A stretch of 34,160 nt of DNA from Xenococcus sp. MO_188.B8 (GTDB lineage: Bacteria > Cyanobacteriota > Cyanobacteriia > Cyanobacteriales > Xenococcaceae): positions 1 through 34,160 of the forward strand of contig JASJDR010000091.1 of the NCBI GenBank assembly GCA_030065615.1, read 5' to 3'. Of this stretch, positions 23,165 to 31,287 are shown in pieces. The number at the start of each line of letters is the position of its first letter. Position 1 is the first letter of the stretch. A program made the translations under genes and the position numbers. The notes beneath the pieces were generated by a model, which worked only from the letters and a program-made list of their open reading frames with translations, had not been told where the DNA came from and ran no database searches.

Positions 23165-26100
23165 TTAATTTTCAATTGCTGACATATCCAAACTTAATTG
23201 TAAAAAATTATCATTATGTTTGGTAGATGAATTATTTTTGATTTCAAACTTATCTTGTTCCCAAAATAATGAACTACCAGGAATTGATTGATCTCTTGTT
23301 AGCCAATGAGAAAATACTTGTTCTCTGGCATCTTCTGGGGGCATTATTTGATAAATTCGTATGCGTTTTCTTCCTTTATCTTGACTTTCACAACGAATAT
23401 ATTTGAGACTATAATCAATCTTTTCTAAAAAACGTCGCAGAATTAAAACAGGACTAGAATTTTTAGCAAGTCCAATCCCCATTACGGTTTTAATTTCTTT
23501 TCTGTTAGCAAGAGCGATCGCAGCTAGTTCTTGAAGATCGAGATCGCTATTACGTAATTGACGGTGCCGATCTGCTAGTAAAGTAGGAATACCTAAAATT
23601 TCCATAGTGCCCACTACTGCTCCTAATTGTGAAATATTGAAATCGGGGATAAAAAGACTACCATTGCCATTTTGAATTAGCTTTTGGGCAATTTGAGTAT
23701 CTCGATCTGCCAGAAAAGAACGACCTATAGTCAGAAAATAATGTAGTTGTATTTTTTCATACCAACCGTTATCATCTAGAGCAACTAATTGGGGGGTAAC
23801 TGGTAAAAAATAACGTTGTTGTAGTTCATATTTTCTGATACTACGTCTTTGGGCAATATTTTTCACCAGACGTTTTTTGAGGTGTTGATATTTATCTTTG
23901 GTTAGTAAAGGAGCATCGGCGATCGCATTACATTCTGATTGATAATTTTGTTGTCGAATTTCACTAATGGCTTCTAAGAGACAATAGTTTTCTGATTTTT
24001 GTTGTGGGGTATTTTTAGGCCGATCAAGTTTAAATTTAATAGTATTAGCATCAAGGATTTCATGTCCTTCTTCTTTGAGAGCAGCTAAGATCGATTCGCG
24101 ATATTTAATAGTACTAGCATTATAGCGAACAGCCATTTTTGCCCAACATAATAGGGATTCTGCCTGAAAACCCGTATCGATATCATCCAAGGTTTCTAAA
24201 TCAGATTGTTGCAGAAGACGAATATTTAATTGGGTTAAACGATGCCCCGATGTAATTAAATTAGGAATTGAAGTCGAGCCATTACCGATTTTGAGAAAAC
24301 TATAACTCGCACACCAGAGATAACGAGGAACATTAGTCCGTAAACGAGCCAAGGTTTGTCGCACCGTATTTTCTCCCTGAATCCCTTGTGCGATCGCCCA
24401 AACAGAAGTAAAATGATTTTCCAGTTCAATGGAAATTCCTGTTTCAATCGAAGGACTAGCTAAGACAATATCGAAATTAGCCAAAACGCGATCGAGGTTG
24501 CTCATACAATCATAAGCAGGGTGATGAGGATCGACTAAGGATTCAGAATCAATCCGCAGGATTTTTTTGTCAGGAAACTTGTGACTCAGATAAGATTCTA
24601 GAGTTTGGGTACCCCACTTACTAGTAAGCTTTTGTGCGGAAAGACAAACTAGAGGTTTACCTCCTTGTCGAATATGGGTTTCTAAATTCTTAACTAATTT
24701 CTTTGGACTCTTGCCATCGTAGTTATATACTGACCAAGATGATTCGCGATCAGGCTTCCATTTATTTTCAATAATAAAAGGTTGTAAATCAATTCCCGTT
24801 AGCGATGTTAAATAATCGATCGCGATATTACTTAAATCGGCATCGGCAACATATACTTGTCCTGAACCCAAGATGACATTTTGGATCAAAGCTTTCAGAG
24901 ATTTCAAAATCGCTACCCGATGATCTCGACAAGTAGTAGAGTTTAATCCATGCCATAGTACCTGTTCGACTTCATCAATTATGACAATACTATCCGACCA
25001 ATCATCAGGATTAAATTCTGCTTGGGAATGGGGATGGAGAGAATCAATACATAAACCATAACCCAGATTACTAATTTCTTGATGCTCCCGTACTTGAGTG
25101 ACATAGGGTAGTCCGAAACGTTGGCATAAGGCTTTGACCAACTGTACCCGATGACCAATGACCAGAATTTTTTGCGACTTTTCCAGGGCTTTACTAACAA
25201 AATTTTCTAGTAATTTGGTTTTTCCGGTACCTTTAGGCGATTTAATTCCAATTAACTTATTTTCTGGAGGAATATTAATATTCAATAGATAAGGAGAGTT
25301 AACCACCACTTCAGGAGAATAGGTTAATTGAGTCCAGGTTTTGGCTTTCCAAATTTCTAAAGAAAGCGCATTCTCATAAACGCGATCAAAACTTTCTGGT
25401 CCGTGATTAATAATCAGATCATCAACACCTTTCCCCAGTTGACTATCCCAAGTAACAACCTTTACCTCACAACCTTGTTGCTGAAATAGATAACCAATTT
25501 TCTTGATCGCAGCATTCACCGCTTTAATCGTATTTGGCTTCGCATCACAATCAAAAACAATATAAATCTCTCTCCCTTGTCTCCTCGTCTCCCCATCTCC
25601 CTCTTTTCTCATAAATACTTGTAACTGAGGAATCAAACAAGACTTGCCAATCCTTTTCCCTGTCTCATCTTTCGGGGTTCGATAGCCGTTATTAATCCCG
25701 GGAAGTGCGATCGCGACATAACCAGCCGATAATAACGCTCCTGCTTTTTTCGCTCCTTCTGTCAAACAGACGGGGATTTCTGGATGATTAATGATCCATC
25801 GCCAAAAACCCAAATCTGGTAAACTACGATCAATGTCTTTTGCCGTAATATCTATTCCATAGCGACTAGCAATCTTGTGCCAAATGCTAGAAGTAACTTT
25901 GAGAGCAAATACTCCTGTGGGAGTTTTCGGAGGATGTTCGTATTTAATTGGTTTAGGACGCTCACTACTGTAACGAGGAGAATCAGGTTTAAAACAACCC
26001 CAAACATCTTCTTCTCCTGTGAGTAAATCAATTCCTGAGCACCACCAACCACCTTCTATCGTATGTGAATAAAGTTGAAGAAATGTTTCACTAATGCGCC

Positions 26101-26233
26101 CATCATTGCGCCTGGGTATAGCATCAGAATATAGCAAGTACTCTGATGCTGCAATCCCTTCTAGAGATACTACATTCAACCGAGTCAATTCTTCATCTAC
26201 ACCACTAGCTGACCATTCTTCTAGACAATTCAT
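23165..26233 (-). CDS. CyRepA1-family plasmid replication protein (DUF3854 plus helicase-like ATPase)
   Basis: A 1022-aa protein like the large cyanobacterial plasmid Rep proteins. Residues about 145-275 form a DUF3854 toprim-like primase domain, with E159 in CLTEGAKKAGAL, D228-x-D230 in YIVFDCDAKPNT and GKGVDDLI (268-273). The helicase-like part has Walker A in SPKGTGKTK (332-340) and Walker B in IVIIDEVEQ (417-425). Later blocks are VLASPSIETGISIE and QTLARLRTNVPRYLWCAS. The C-terminal RRYFLPVTP-like region (QRYFLPVTPQLVALDDNGW) is typical. Family knowledge: such proteins start plasmid replication. Here it is flanked by chromosomal-type genes, suggesting an integrated plasmid remnant or a domesticated copy. 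A polypurine heptad-type stretch lies in frame at residues 211-221 (25568-25610). Confidence 0.85.
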   Translation of the reverse strand: MNCLEEWSASGVDEELTRLNVVSLEGIAASEYLLYSDAIPRRNDGRISETFLQLYSHTIEGGWWCSGIDLLTGEEDVWGCFKPDSPRYSSERPKPIKYEHPPKTPTGVFALKVTSSIWHKIASRYGIDITAKDIDRSLPDLGFWRWIINHPEIPVCLTEGAKKAGALLSAGYVAIALPGINNGYRTPKDETGKRIGKSCLIPQLQVFMRKEGDGETRRQGREIYIVFDCDAKPNTIKAVNAAIKKIGYLFQQQGCEVKVVTWDSQLGKGVDDLIINHGPESFDRVYENALSLEIWKAKTWTQLTYSPEVVVNSPYLLNINIPPENKLIGIKSPKGTGKTKLLENFVSKALEKSQKILVIGHRVQLVKALCQRFGLPYVTQVREHQEISNLGYGLCIDSLHPHSQAEFNPDDWSDSIVIIDEVEQVLWHGLNSTTCRDHRVAILKSLKALIQNVILGSGQVYVADADLSNIAIDYLTSLTGIDLQPFIIENKWKPDRESSWSVYNYDGKSPKKLVKNLETHIRQGGKPLVCLSAQKLTSKWGTQTLESYLSHKFPDKKILRIDSESLVDPHHPAYDCMSNLDRVLANFDIVLASPSIETGISIELENHFTSVWAIAQGIQGENTVRQTLARLRTNVPRYLWCASYSFLKIGNGSTSIPNLITSGHRLTQLNIRLLQQSDLETLDDIDTGFQAESLLCWAKMAVRYNASTIKYRESILAALKEEGHEILDANTIKFKLDRPKNTPQQKSENYCLLEAISEIRQQNYQSECNAIADAPLLTKDKYQHLKKRLVKNIAQRRSIRKYELQQRYFLPVTPQLVALDDNGWYEKIQLHYFLTIGRSFLADRDTQIAQKLIQNGNGSLFIPDFNISQLGAVVGTMEILGIPTLLADRHRQLRNSDLDLQELAAIALANRKEIKTVMGIGLAKNSSPVLILRRFLEKIDYSLKYIRCESQDKGRKRIRIYQIMPPEDAREQVFSHWLTRDQSIPGSSLFWEQDKFEIKNNSSTKHNDNFLQLSLDMSAIEN
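25568..25610. repeat. Polypyrimidine/polypurine tandem stretch inside the Rep coding sequence
   Basis: CTCTCCCTTGTCTCCTCGTCTCC-type sequence, a common cyanobacterial intergenic repeat text, encodes KEGDGETRRQGR in frame between two toprim strands. It looks like an in-frame expansion or insertion. Confidence 0.55.
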
Positions 26234-26263
26234 ACTTACTCCATTTCTTCGCGGGTCTGTATG

Positions 26264-26362
26264 ATAACACTAGATATAGTGTACAAGATTTAAGATTTAA
26301 AGAAAAATACACTATTTGTGGAATTGGCAAAAGATGTTTTGCCTAAGTACTCACAAATAATG
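26264..26362. promoter_or_regulatory. Inverted-repeat cluster between divergent rep and SIMPL genes
   Basis: A perfect ACACTA-GATA-TAGTGT hairpin (about 26266-26281) lies nearer the rep gene. A long nested inverted repeat follows: outer arms CACTATTTGTG (26310-26320) and CACAAATAATG (26352-26362), inner arms GGCAAAA (26326-26332) and TTTTGCC (26337-26343). It lies in the shared upstream region. It could be an operator, a Rep binding site or an origin-like element; which is unknown. Confidence 0.5.
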
Positions 26363-26381
26363 TTTGCCTGAAATAACTATA

Positions 26382-27113
26382 ATGAAAATCAACAAACTAA
26401 TGCCGCTGCGTAAGCTTCTCTGGCTAATGCCAATCACTTTTAGTGTGATCTGTTTCACTTCTACTCCTACAGCGATCGCACAAGAACAGGTTTTGCGCAC
26501 CTTAACAGTGACGGGAAAAGGGACAGAAATGGTATCGACAAACATCGCCAAAGTAGATTTGGGAGTCGAAATTCAGGGAAAAACTGCGGCAGAGGTCCAA
26601 CAAGAAGTAGCAAGACGAACCTCAGCAGTAGTAGATTTACTCCAATCTCGCAATGTCGAACAGCTAAAAACTACTGGTATTCGCCTCCAACCCAATTACC
26701 AATACATTAATCAATCTAGGAGCTTAGTTGGTTATGTTGCTACTAATATTGTCAGTTTTGAACTCAGTACCGAACAAGTTGGCGTTTTATTAGATGAAGC
26801 AGTCGAAGTTGGAGCCACTAGAATTGATGGTATTAGATTTACTGCTACTTCAGAGATGCTTGCGGTGGCACAACAAGAAGCTCTGCGCAAGGCAACTTTG
26901 GATGCTCAGAGACAAGCAGATACTGTTTTGAAGGCTTTAAATTTTACTTCTCAAGAGATTGTAGGAATTGAAATTAATGGAGCTAAAATCTCTCCTCCTC
27001 AGTTTATTCAAGCTGAGCGATTGTCAGCAGCAGCAGCAACGGAGGTTAACACGCCAGTTGTTGGTGGTGAACAACAAGTTTCTGCTTTTGTAACCTTGCA
27101 GATTAGCTATTAA
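26382..27113 (+). CDS. SIMPL-domain (DUF541) exported protein
   Basis: A protein of about 243 aa from ATG 26382; the TTG at 26364 overlaps the inverted repeat and is less likely. The N-terminus PLRKLLWLMPITFSVICF, ending in TAIAQEQ, is a signal peptide with a likely cut after AIA. The mature part is the SIMPL/DUF541 fold: TLTVTGKGTEMVSTNIAKVDLGVE, then KTTGIRLQPNYQY, ATNIVSFEL, IDGIRFTATSEM and a final SAFVTLQISY. Such proteins are periplasmic or outer-membrane associated with no agreed function (BP26/YggE relatives, linked to oxidative stress). It is followed by a terminator hairpin. Confidence 0.88.
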   Translation: MKINKLMPLRKLLWLMPITFSVICFTSTPTAIAQEQVLRTLTVTGKGTEMVSTNIAKVDLGVEIQGKTAAEVQQEVARRTSAVVDLLQSRNVEQLKTTGIRLQPNYQYINQSRSLVGYVATNIVSFELSTEQVGVLLDEAVEVGATRIDGIRFTATSEMLAVAQQEALRKATLDAQRQADTVLKALNFTSQEIVGIEINGAKISPPQFIQAERLSAAAATEVNTPVVGGEQQVSAFVTLQISY

Positions 27114-27160
27114 GCCAGTAAATAACAATTTTTATTCGAAGCGACTTGTCCCAAAAAAAT

Positions 27161-27198
27161 TAGGGGTATTGTTTCCGCAAGCAAAACAAAAACCCCTA
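27161..27198. terminator. Hairpin terminator downstream of the SIMPL gene
   Basis: TAGGGGTATTGTTT (27161-27174) pairs with AAACAAAAACCCCTA (27184-27198) with one mismatch or bulge. An A-run precedes it and there is no long T-run, so it may work better for the minus strand. A further AAACCCCTCG copy lies at about 27216-27225. Confidence 0.4.
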
Positions 27199-27383
27199 GC
27201 TTGAAAGGCTACTAGAAACCCCTCGTTTAATTTGATAGTATTTCTTCCTATTGCAATAAAAAAGTTAAGCCCTCTGAGGCAGGGGATGGGGTGGGGAAGT
27301 CGCTTAAGACAATCCTGATTTAATAAGTGTCTCTAAACTTTACTTCCCAATCCCTAACCACTGAATAAATAAACTTAACTATT

Positions 27384-27641
27384 TTATGCACTTTCTGCGT
27401 CAGCAGGAGGAAGAAGAGACTGAGGCAATTCATCTAAGGTTTGGTTGACTGCCTCACAAAAAGATTTCATTTGTAAGACTGTCATGGTGGGTTCAGCTTG
27501 TCCCTTTTCCCAACGACGAATTGTCGATACGGCTACACCGATATCCCTTGCTAACTGTTCTTGAGATAGTTGTGCTGTCAACCTTAGTTGCTTAAACGGA
27601 GAATTTGTTTTTTGAGGTTGACCTTTTTTTGGTCTTGTCAT
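27384..27641 (-). CDS. XRE-family HTH regulator
   Basis: An 85-aa protein with a single Cro/C1-type helix-turn-helix: FKQLRLTAQLSQEQLARDIGVAVSTIRRWEKGQAEPT (about residues 17-53). The C-terminal helix is FCEAVNQTLDELPQSLLPP. The Lys/Gln-rich N-terminal tail (RPKKGQPQKTN) is typical of small cyanobacterial XRE proteins. No partner toxin lies beside it, so it is probably a stand-alone regulator of unknown target. The 9-bp palindrome at 27833-27853, about 190 bp upstream of its start, is a possible operator (inference). Confidence 0.88.
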   Translation of the reverse strand: MTRPKKGQPQKTNSPFKQLRLTAQLSQEQLARDIGVAVSTIRRWEKGQAEPTMTVLQMKSFCEAVNQTLDELPQSLLPPADAESA

Positions 27642-28595
27642 GGCGGTTTCGTTTAAATAGAACTGTTTTCTTGATCAGAAAAGCGTTTAATTGTTTCTAA
27701 GATATAGATTATACAACAATAGGCTTAAAATGATACTTCTATTGTTAACTAATCTTAAAATTTGGGCTTGACTAAAAATTCATGCAGATAATTAACCTTA
27801 ATTTTTATCTTCAAACGACTCGATGAGTAACTATTCCTATAGATTATAGGAATCAAGTCCCTACGAGTAAAAATTTTCCCTTTAAGGATCGAGAAGCTTG
27901 AAAATATACAATTTTGAATTTATGAGCCAATTTCCAACATGAAAAATCAATACCTTAACTTAGGAGGAACAATCTGTCTTTTCTGTTTTACCCATTAATA
28001 ATAGTAAATAAAAGGGTTACTATTACTAAGGAATTAATAATAGATAAATATCCATAATTTTCCGCAATCCTTGCGAGAACAGCATTTATCTTACTATGCT
28101 ATCCAAACTATTTGTATGAAGTAATTATTAAAATTTACTCCCTACTAAGTAGTTAAAATTAAGTACTATTTATGCTACTATTGCTTTGAGTTAATTACCC
28201 ATACTAGTAATGATGAATCAAGAATCTCTAAAATAGTTTAATTGCTGAGATATTGTTGCGATTCTTAATATTGTGAACATTTTTTTGACGCTTTTTATTC
28301 TTGACTTCGATTTAGCCGGCTCTCAAATCTCCCCAGATAACTAAGCTTCTAAAGTAAACTCAGCCCAAAATATCATTAATTAAAGCTAACTTCATCATCA
28401 AGTTAAAATACTCTTCAAAATTCCCAAATTTCTTTCTTCAAGGCCAAATTCACGATAAATTATTTTTGATTTCTATCGCATTATAAGAATAATACTCAAT
28501 TCCTCGAGAAATTGTAGCTAGAAATAGAAAAAATTAAGATCTATCATTTTACTATTGATTATCATTAATATTTAATAATTAATTACTGGTCAAAT
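27642..28595. other. Long AT-rich gene-free region upstream of ald
   Basis: 954 bp without a supportable gene in either strand. It holds the 27833-27853 palindrome and a 9-bp stem TAATAGTAA (27999-28007) / TTACTATTA (28017-28025). TAGGAGGAACA (27961-27971) looks like a Shine-Dalgarno site but has no start codon within 15 bases. It must contain the promoters for the XRE gene and ald, and could hold an unrecognised small RNA. Confidence 0.5.
27833..27853. repeat. Perfect 9-bp palindrome ATTCCTATA-GAT-TATAGGAAT
   Basis: The arms are perfectly complementary around a 3-base centre. Outer ACTCG (27818-27822) and CGAGT (27864-27868) can also pair, giving a two-level inverted repeat. There is no T-run. 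It is a candidate regulator site or RNA structure. Confidence 0.5.
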
Positions 28596-29681
28596 ATGGA
28601 AATAGGTATTCCGAAAGAAATCAAAGATCAAGAGTTTCGTGTGGGAATGACTCCCAATAGCGTTCGAGTGTTATCTGGTCAAAATCATCAAGTATTTGTG
28701 GAAACCAATGCAGGTTTAGGTAGTGGTTTTAGCGATCAAGATTATTTACAAGCAGGAGCCAAAATTGTCTTGACTGCGGCAGAAGCTTGGAGTAAACAGT
28801 TAATAATAAAAGTAAAAGAGCCATTACCCCTAGAGTATGACTATATAACTAAAGAACAGATTCTTTTTACCTATCTCCATTTAGCTGCAGATCGCCCTCT
28901 AACTGAGCGTTTGTTAGAATCTGGAGTAACTGCGATCGCGTATGAAACAGTAGAATTAGATGATGGCAGACTTCCTTTGCTGACTCCCATGAGTATTATC
29001 GCAGGACGGTTATCAGTTCAGTTTGGCGCTAGATATTTAGAAAAACAACAAGGAGGAAGAGGAGTTTTATTGGGGGGAATTCCTGGTGTGCGCCCAGGAA
29101 GAGTGGTGATTATAGGAGGCGGTGTTGTGGGAACAGAAGCTGCGAAAATTGCTGTCGGAATGGGAGCCAAAGTTCAGATAATTGATATCGATCTCGATCG
29201 CTTATCCTATCTAGAAGACCTTTTTGGTTCCCGAGTAGAATTACTCTATAGTAGTGCCCCTCAGATAGAAGAAGTTGTTCCCGATGCTGACTTACTTATT
29301 GGTGCGGTATTAGTCGTCGGGAGAAAAGCACCCATTCTCGTAAATCGTGATTTAGTCAGTAAAATGCGCGATGGTTCAGTAATTGTAGATGTGGCAGTAG
29401 ATCAAGGTGGTTGTGTGGAAACTCTTCATCCTACTTCTCATACTAAGCCGACTTACATTGAAGAAGGAGTCTTACATTTTGGGGTTCCCAATATGCCTGG
29501 TGCTGTACCAGAAACAGCAAGTCAAGCCCTCAATAATAGTACCCTACCTTACAGTGTGAAATTAGCTAATTATGGCTTAGATGCTTTAGATAAAGATCCT
29601 GTCTTAGCCAGAGGGTTAAATATTAAAAATGGTCGCATAATTCATCCTGCTGTTCAAGAATTGTTTACAGATTTACGATGA
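28596..29681 (+). CDS. ald: Alanine dehydrogenase
   Basis: A 361-aa NAD-dependent alanine dehydrogenase, full length. MEIGIPKEIKDQEFRVGMTP is the canonical start. Catalytic residues expected from the M. tuberculosis enzyme are present: K74 in IKVKEP, H95 in FTYLHL and D269 in DVAVDQGG. The Rossmann motif is IIGGGVVGTEAA (172-183) with the acidic end at IIDID. It interconverts L-alanine and pyruvate plus ammonium in the cytoplasm, feeding nitrogen and carbon metabolism. The gene appears monocistronic, with a long AT-rich upstream region; no clear NtcA site (GTA-N8-TAC) was found by eye. Confidence 0.96.
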   Translation: MEIGIPKEIKDQEFRVGMTPNSVRVLSGQNHQVFVETNAGLGSGFSDQDYLQAGAKIVLTAAEAWSKQLIIKVKEPLPLEYDYITKEQILFTYLHLAADRPLTERLLESGVTAIAYETVELDDGRLPLLTPMSIIAGRLSVQFGARYLEKQQGGRGVLLGGIPGVRPGRVVIIGGGVVGTEAAKIAVGMGAKVQIIDIDLDRLSYLEDLFGSRVELLYSSAPQIEEVVPDADLLIGAVLVVGRKAPILVNRDLVSKMRDGSVIVDVAVDQGGCVETLHPTSHTKPTYIEEGVLHFGVPNMPGAVPETASQALNNSTLPYSVKLANYGLDALDKDPVLARGLNIKNGRIIHPAVQELFTDLR

Positions 29682-29951
29682 TTACTTCAGATGTGAATTA
29701 GGTTTGAGGTTTTAGAGGTGAGGGAATTCCAAAAAAAGCACATTTTTAAAACTGGTCTTCCCAATCCTCATCTCCCCAATTTTTTGATTTGAACAAAGTT
29801 ACCGGATCATGACAGAAAAGAAGATTATTTTCAGTTTATTTAGTTTTGTAAGCATATTTTCAGATCGAGAGTGTGGTATGGTAATCGATAAAAGATTAAC
29901 TTTTTGTTAAAACAGATACAAAAATTTAGGACGATTTGAGAGGCTAAAATC

Positions 29952-30641
29952 ATGACCGATAAAAAAATAGTTATATCTCCATCGATACTCTCCGCAGATT
30001 TCAGTCGTTTAGGAGAAGAAATTCAGGCTGTAGATAAAGCGGGTGCTGACTGGATTCACGTCGATGTTATGGATGGGAGATTTGTTCCTAACATCACCAT
30101 TGGTCCCTTGATTGTTGATGCGATTCGTCCTCTTACGAAAAAACCTTTAGATGTTCACTTGATGATCGTCGAACCTGAAAAATACGTTGCTGATTTTGCG
30201 AAAGCTGGTGCAGATATCATCTCTGTCCATGCAGAACATAATGCATCTCCTCATTTACATCGTACTCTTTGTCAAATTCGTGAATTAGGAAAACAATCAG
30301 GAGTAGTCTTAAATCCCTCCACACCTTTAGATCTCATCGAATATGTTTTGCCTGTATGTGATCTCGTATTAATTATGAGTGTCAACCCTGGTTTTGGTGG
30401 CCAAAGCTTTATTGCTGATGTGGTACCTAAAATCCGCAAACTTCGTCAAATGTGCGATGAAAGAGGTTTAGATCCTTGGATTGAAGTTGATGGTGGATTA
30501 AAACCCAATAATACTTGGCAGGTATTAGAAGCAGGAGCTAATGCGATTGTAGCTGGTTCTGCTGTCTTTAAAGCTCCTGATTATGCAGCAGCTATTGAAG
30601 GTATTCGCAATAGTAGACGCCCTGAATTAATTAGCGCCTAG
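29952..30641 (+). CDS. rpe: Ribulose-phosphate 3-epimerase
   Basis: A 229-aa TIM-barrel enzyme, full length. The phosphate and metal site residues are present: [16 protein letters not shown] (9-24), H36 and D38 in [13 protein letters not shown]69 in DVHLM, the [12 protein letters not shown] loop (142-153) and D180 in EVDGGL. It interconverts ribulose-5-phosphate and xylulose-5-phosphate in the Calvin cycle and pentose phosphate pathway. The start is supported by GAGAGG about 11 bases upstream of ATG 29952. A clear intrinsic terminator lies about 100 bp downstream. Confidence 0.97.
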   Translation: MTDKKIVISPSILSADFSRLGEEIQAVDKAGADWIHVDVMDGRFVPNITIGPLIVDAIRPLTKKPLDVHLMIVEPEKYVADFAKAGADIISVHAEHNASPHLHRTLCQIRELGKQSGVVLNPSTPLDLIEYVLPVCDLVLIMSVNPGFGGQSFIADVVPKIRKLRQMCDERGLDPWIEVDGGLKPNNTWQVLEAGANAIVAGSAVFKAPDYAAAIEGIRNSRRPELISA

Positions 30642-30650
30642 TTAATTAAG

Positions 30651-30678
30651 TAATAAGTCATAAGTAATAAGTAGTAAG
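30651..30678 (+). repeat. TAATAAG heptad tandem repeat (4 units)
   Basis: TAATAAG, TCATAAG, TAATAAG, TAGTAAG run head to tail just after rpe. It is the same 7-base periodicity as the repeats after sasA and chlB. Confidence 0.6.
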
Positions 30679-30739
30679 TGTTTAACTATTAGCTTTTTGA
30701 TTATTACTAACTGCTAGTAGCTTAAGTTAATAAGTTTTT

Positions 30740-30774
30740 GACGATCGCCTTTTGATGGTGAATCGTCTTTTTTT
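30740..30774 (+). terminator. Rho-independent terminator of rpe
   Basis: GACGATCGCC (30740-30749) pairs with GGTGA-ATCGTC (to 30767), with one bulge and a wobble pair. Seven T follow at 30768-30774. Confidence 0.75.
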
Positions 30775-30846
30775 GCCATCATGTTTTGGCATCGCTACTC
30801 AGCAGAAGTTAGGGTTCTGTTAACCAGCACTGTGAAACCAGAAGTA

Positions 30847-30948
30847 ATACCAATTTGAATAAAGAATACGACCGATAAATGTAGGGGTTTGGCAGTGCCA
30901 AACCCCTACCTAAATTGTACATGTAGCAAACATTCTTTAATTTGGTAT
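30847..30948. mobile_element. MITE-like element with ATACCAATTT termini
   Basis: ATACCAATTTGAATAAAGAAT (30847-30867) faces ATTCTTTAATTTGGTAT (30932-30948). The centre is a 13-bp perfect hairpin GTAGGGGTTTGGC-AGT-GCCAAACCCCTAC (30881-30909). The element is 102 bp and non-coding, and lies directly against the MazF relic. Confidence 0.65.
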
Positions 30949-30952
30949 AAAA

Positions 30953-31147
30953 ATGATGGTGGAAATTCCTTCTGAGTTTAAAGTAAAAGGTTCAGTAATT
31001 GTTGAACAAGTCAGGACGATTGATTTAAACACAATATGGTGGAGAACGACAGGCGAAATTTTACCTTCTGAGTTTGTAGATCGCGTAGTTAAAATTGTTA
31101 CCGAGATCGCAGGTTATACCGATTTAAATTGTGTTCACAAGAGATAA
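30953..31147 (+). pseudogene. MazF/PemK toxin relic (C-terminal half)
   Basis: 64 codons starting at ATG 30953. KGSVIVEQVRTIDLN, then TTGEILPSEFVDRVVKIVTEIAG, matches the C-terminal half of MazF/PemK-type endoribonucleases (the V-x-x-Q-V/I-R-T-I/V-D strand is diagnostic). The N-terminal half with the first RNase strands is absent; a MITE-like element occupies that position. No MazE-like antitoxin lies upstream. It cannot be an active toxin. It is bounded on the other side by a 30-bp perfect palindrome. Confidence 0.7.
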
Positions 31148-31151
31148 TGGT

Positions 31152-31216
31152 GGTAGGGGCGATTGGCCAATCGCCCCTACCGAATCAATTGTTGGATTCT
31201 TATTTTAAATTGGTAT
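31152..31216. mobile_element. Partial MITE-like element with 30-bp perfect palindrome
   Basis: GGTAGGGGCGATTGG (31152-31166) is followed directly by its exact inverse CCAATCGCCCCTACC (31167-31181). An ATTCT..TTTAAATTGGTAT terminus lies at 31196-31216, the same type of end as the 30847-30948 element, but no matching left end is seen. With 30847 it may form one composite unit carrying the MazF relic. Confidence 0.55.
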
Positions 31217-31287
31217 TAGTCAAAAATCAAAATAAGTGGACAGTCTGATTCTTCAACAGATCTCAGGGAAATCTTGAAGTTGAATTG

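Noticed and set aside
27961..27990. TAGGAGGAACA as a ribosome binding site of a small gene
   Set aside because: No ATG, GTG or TTG follows within a usable distance.
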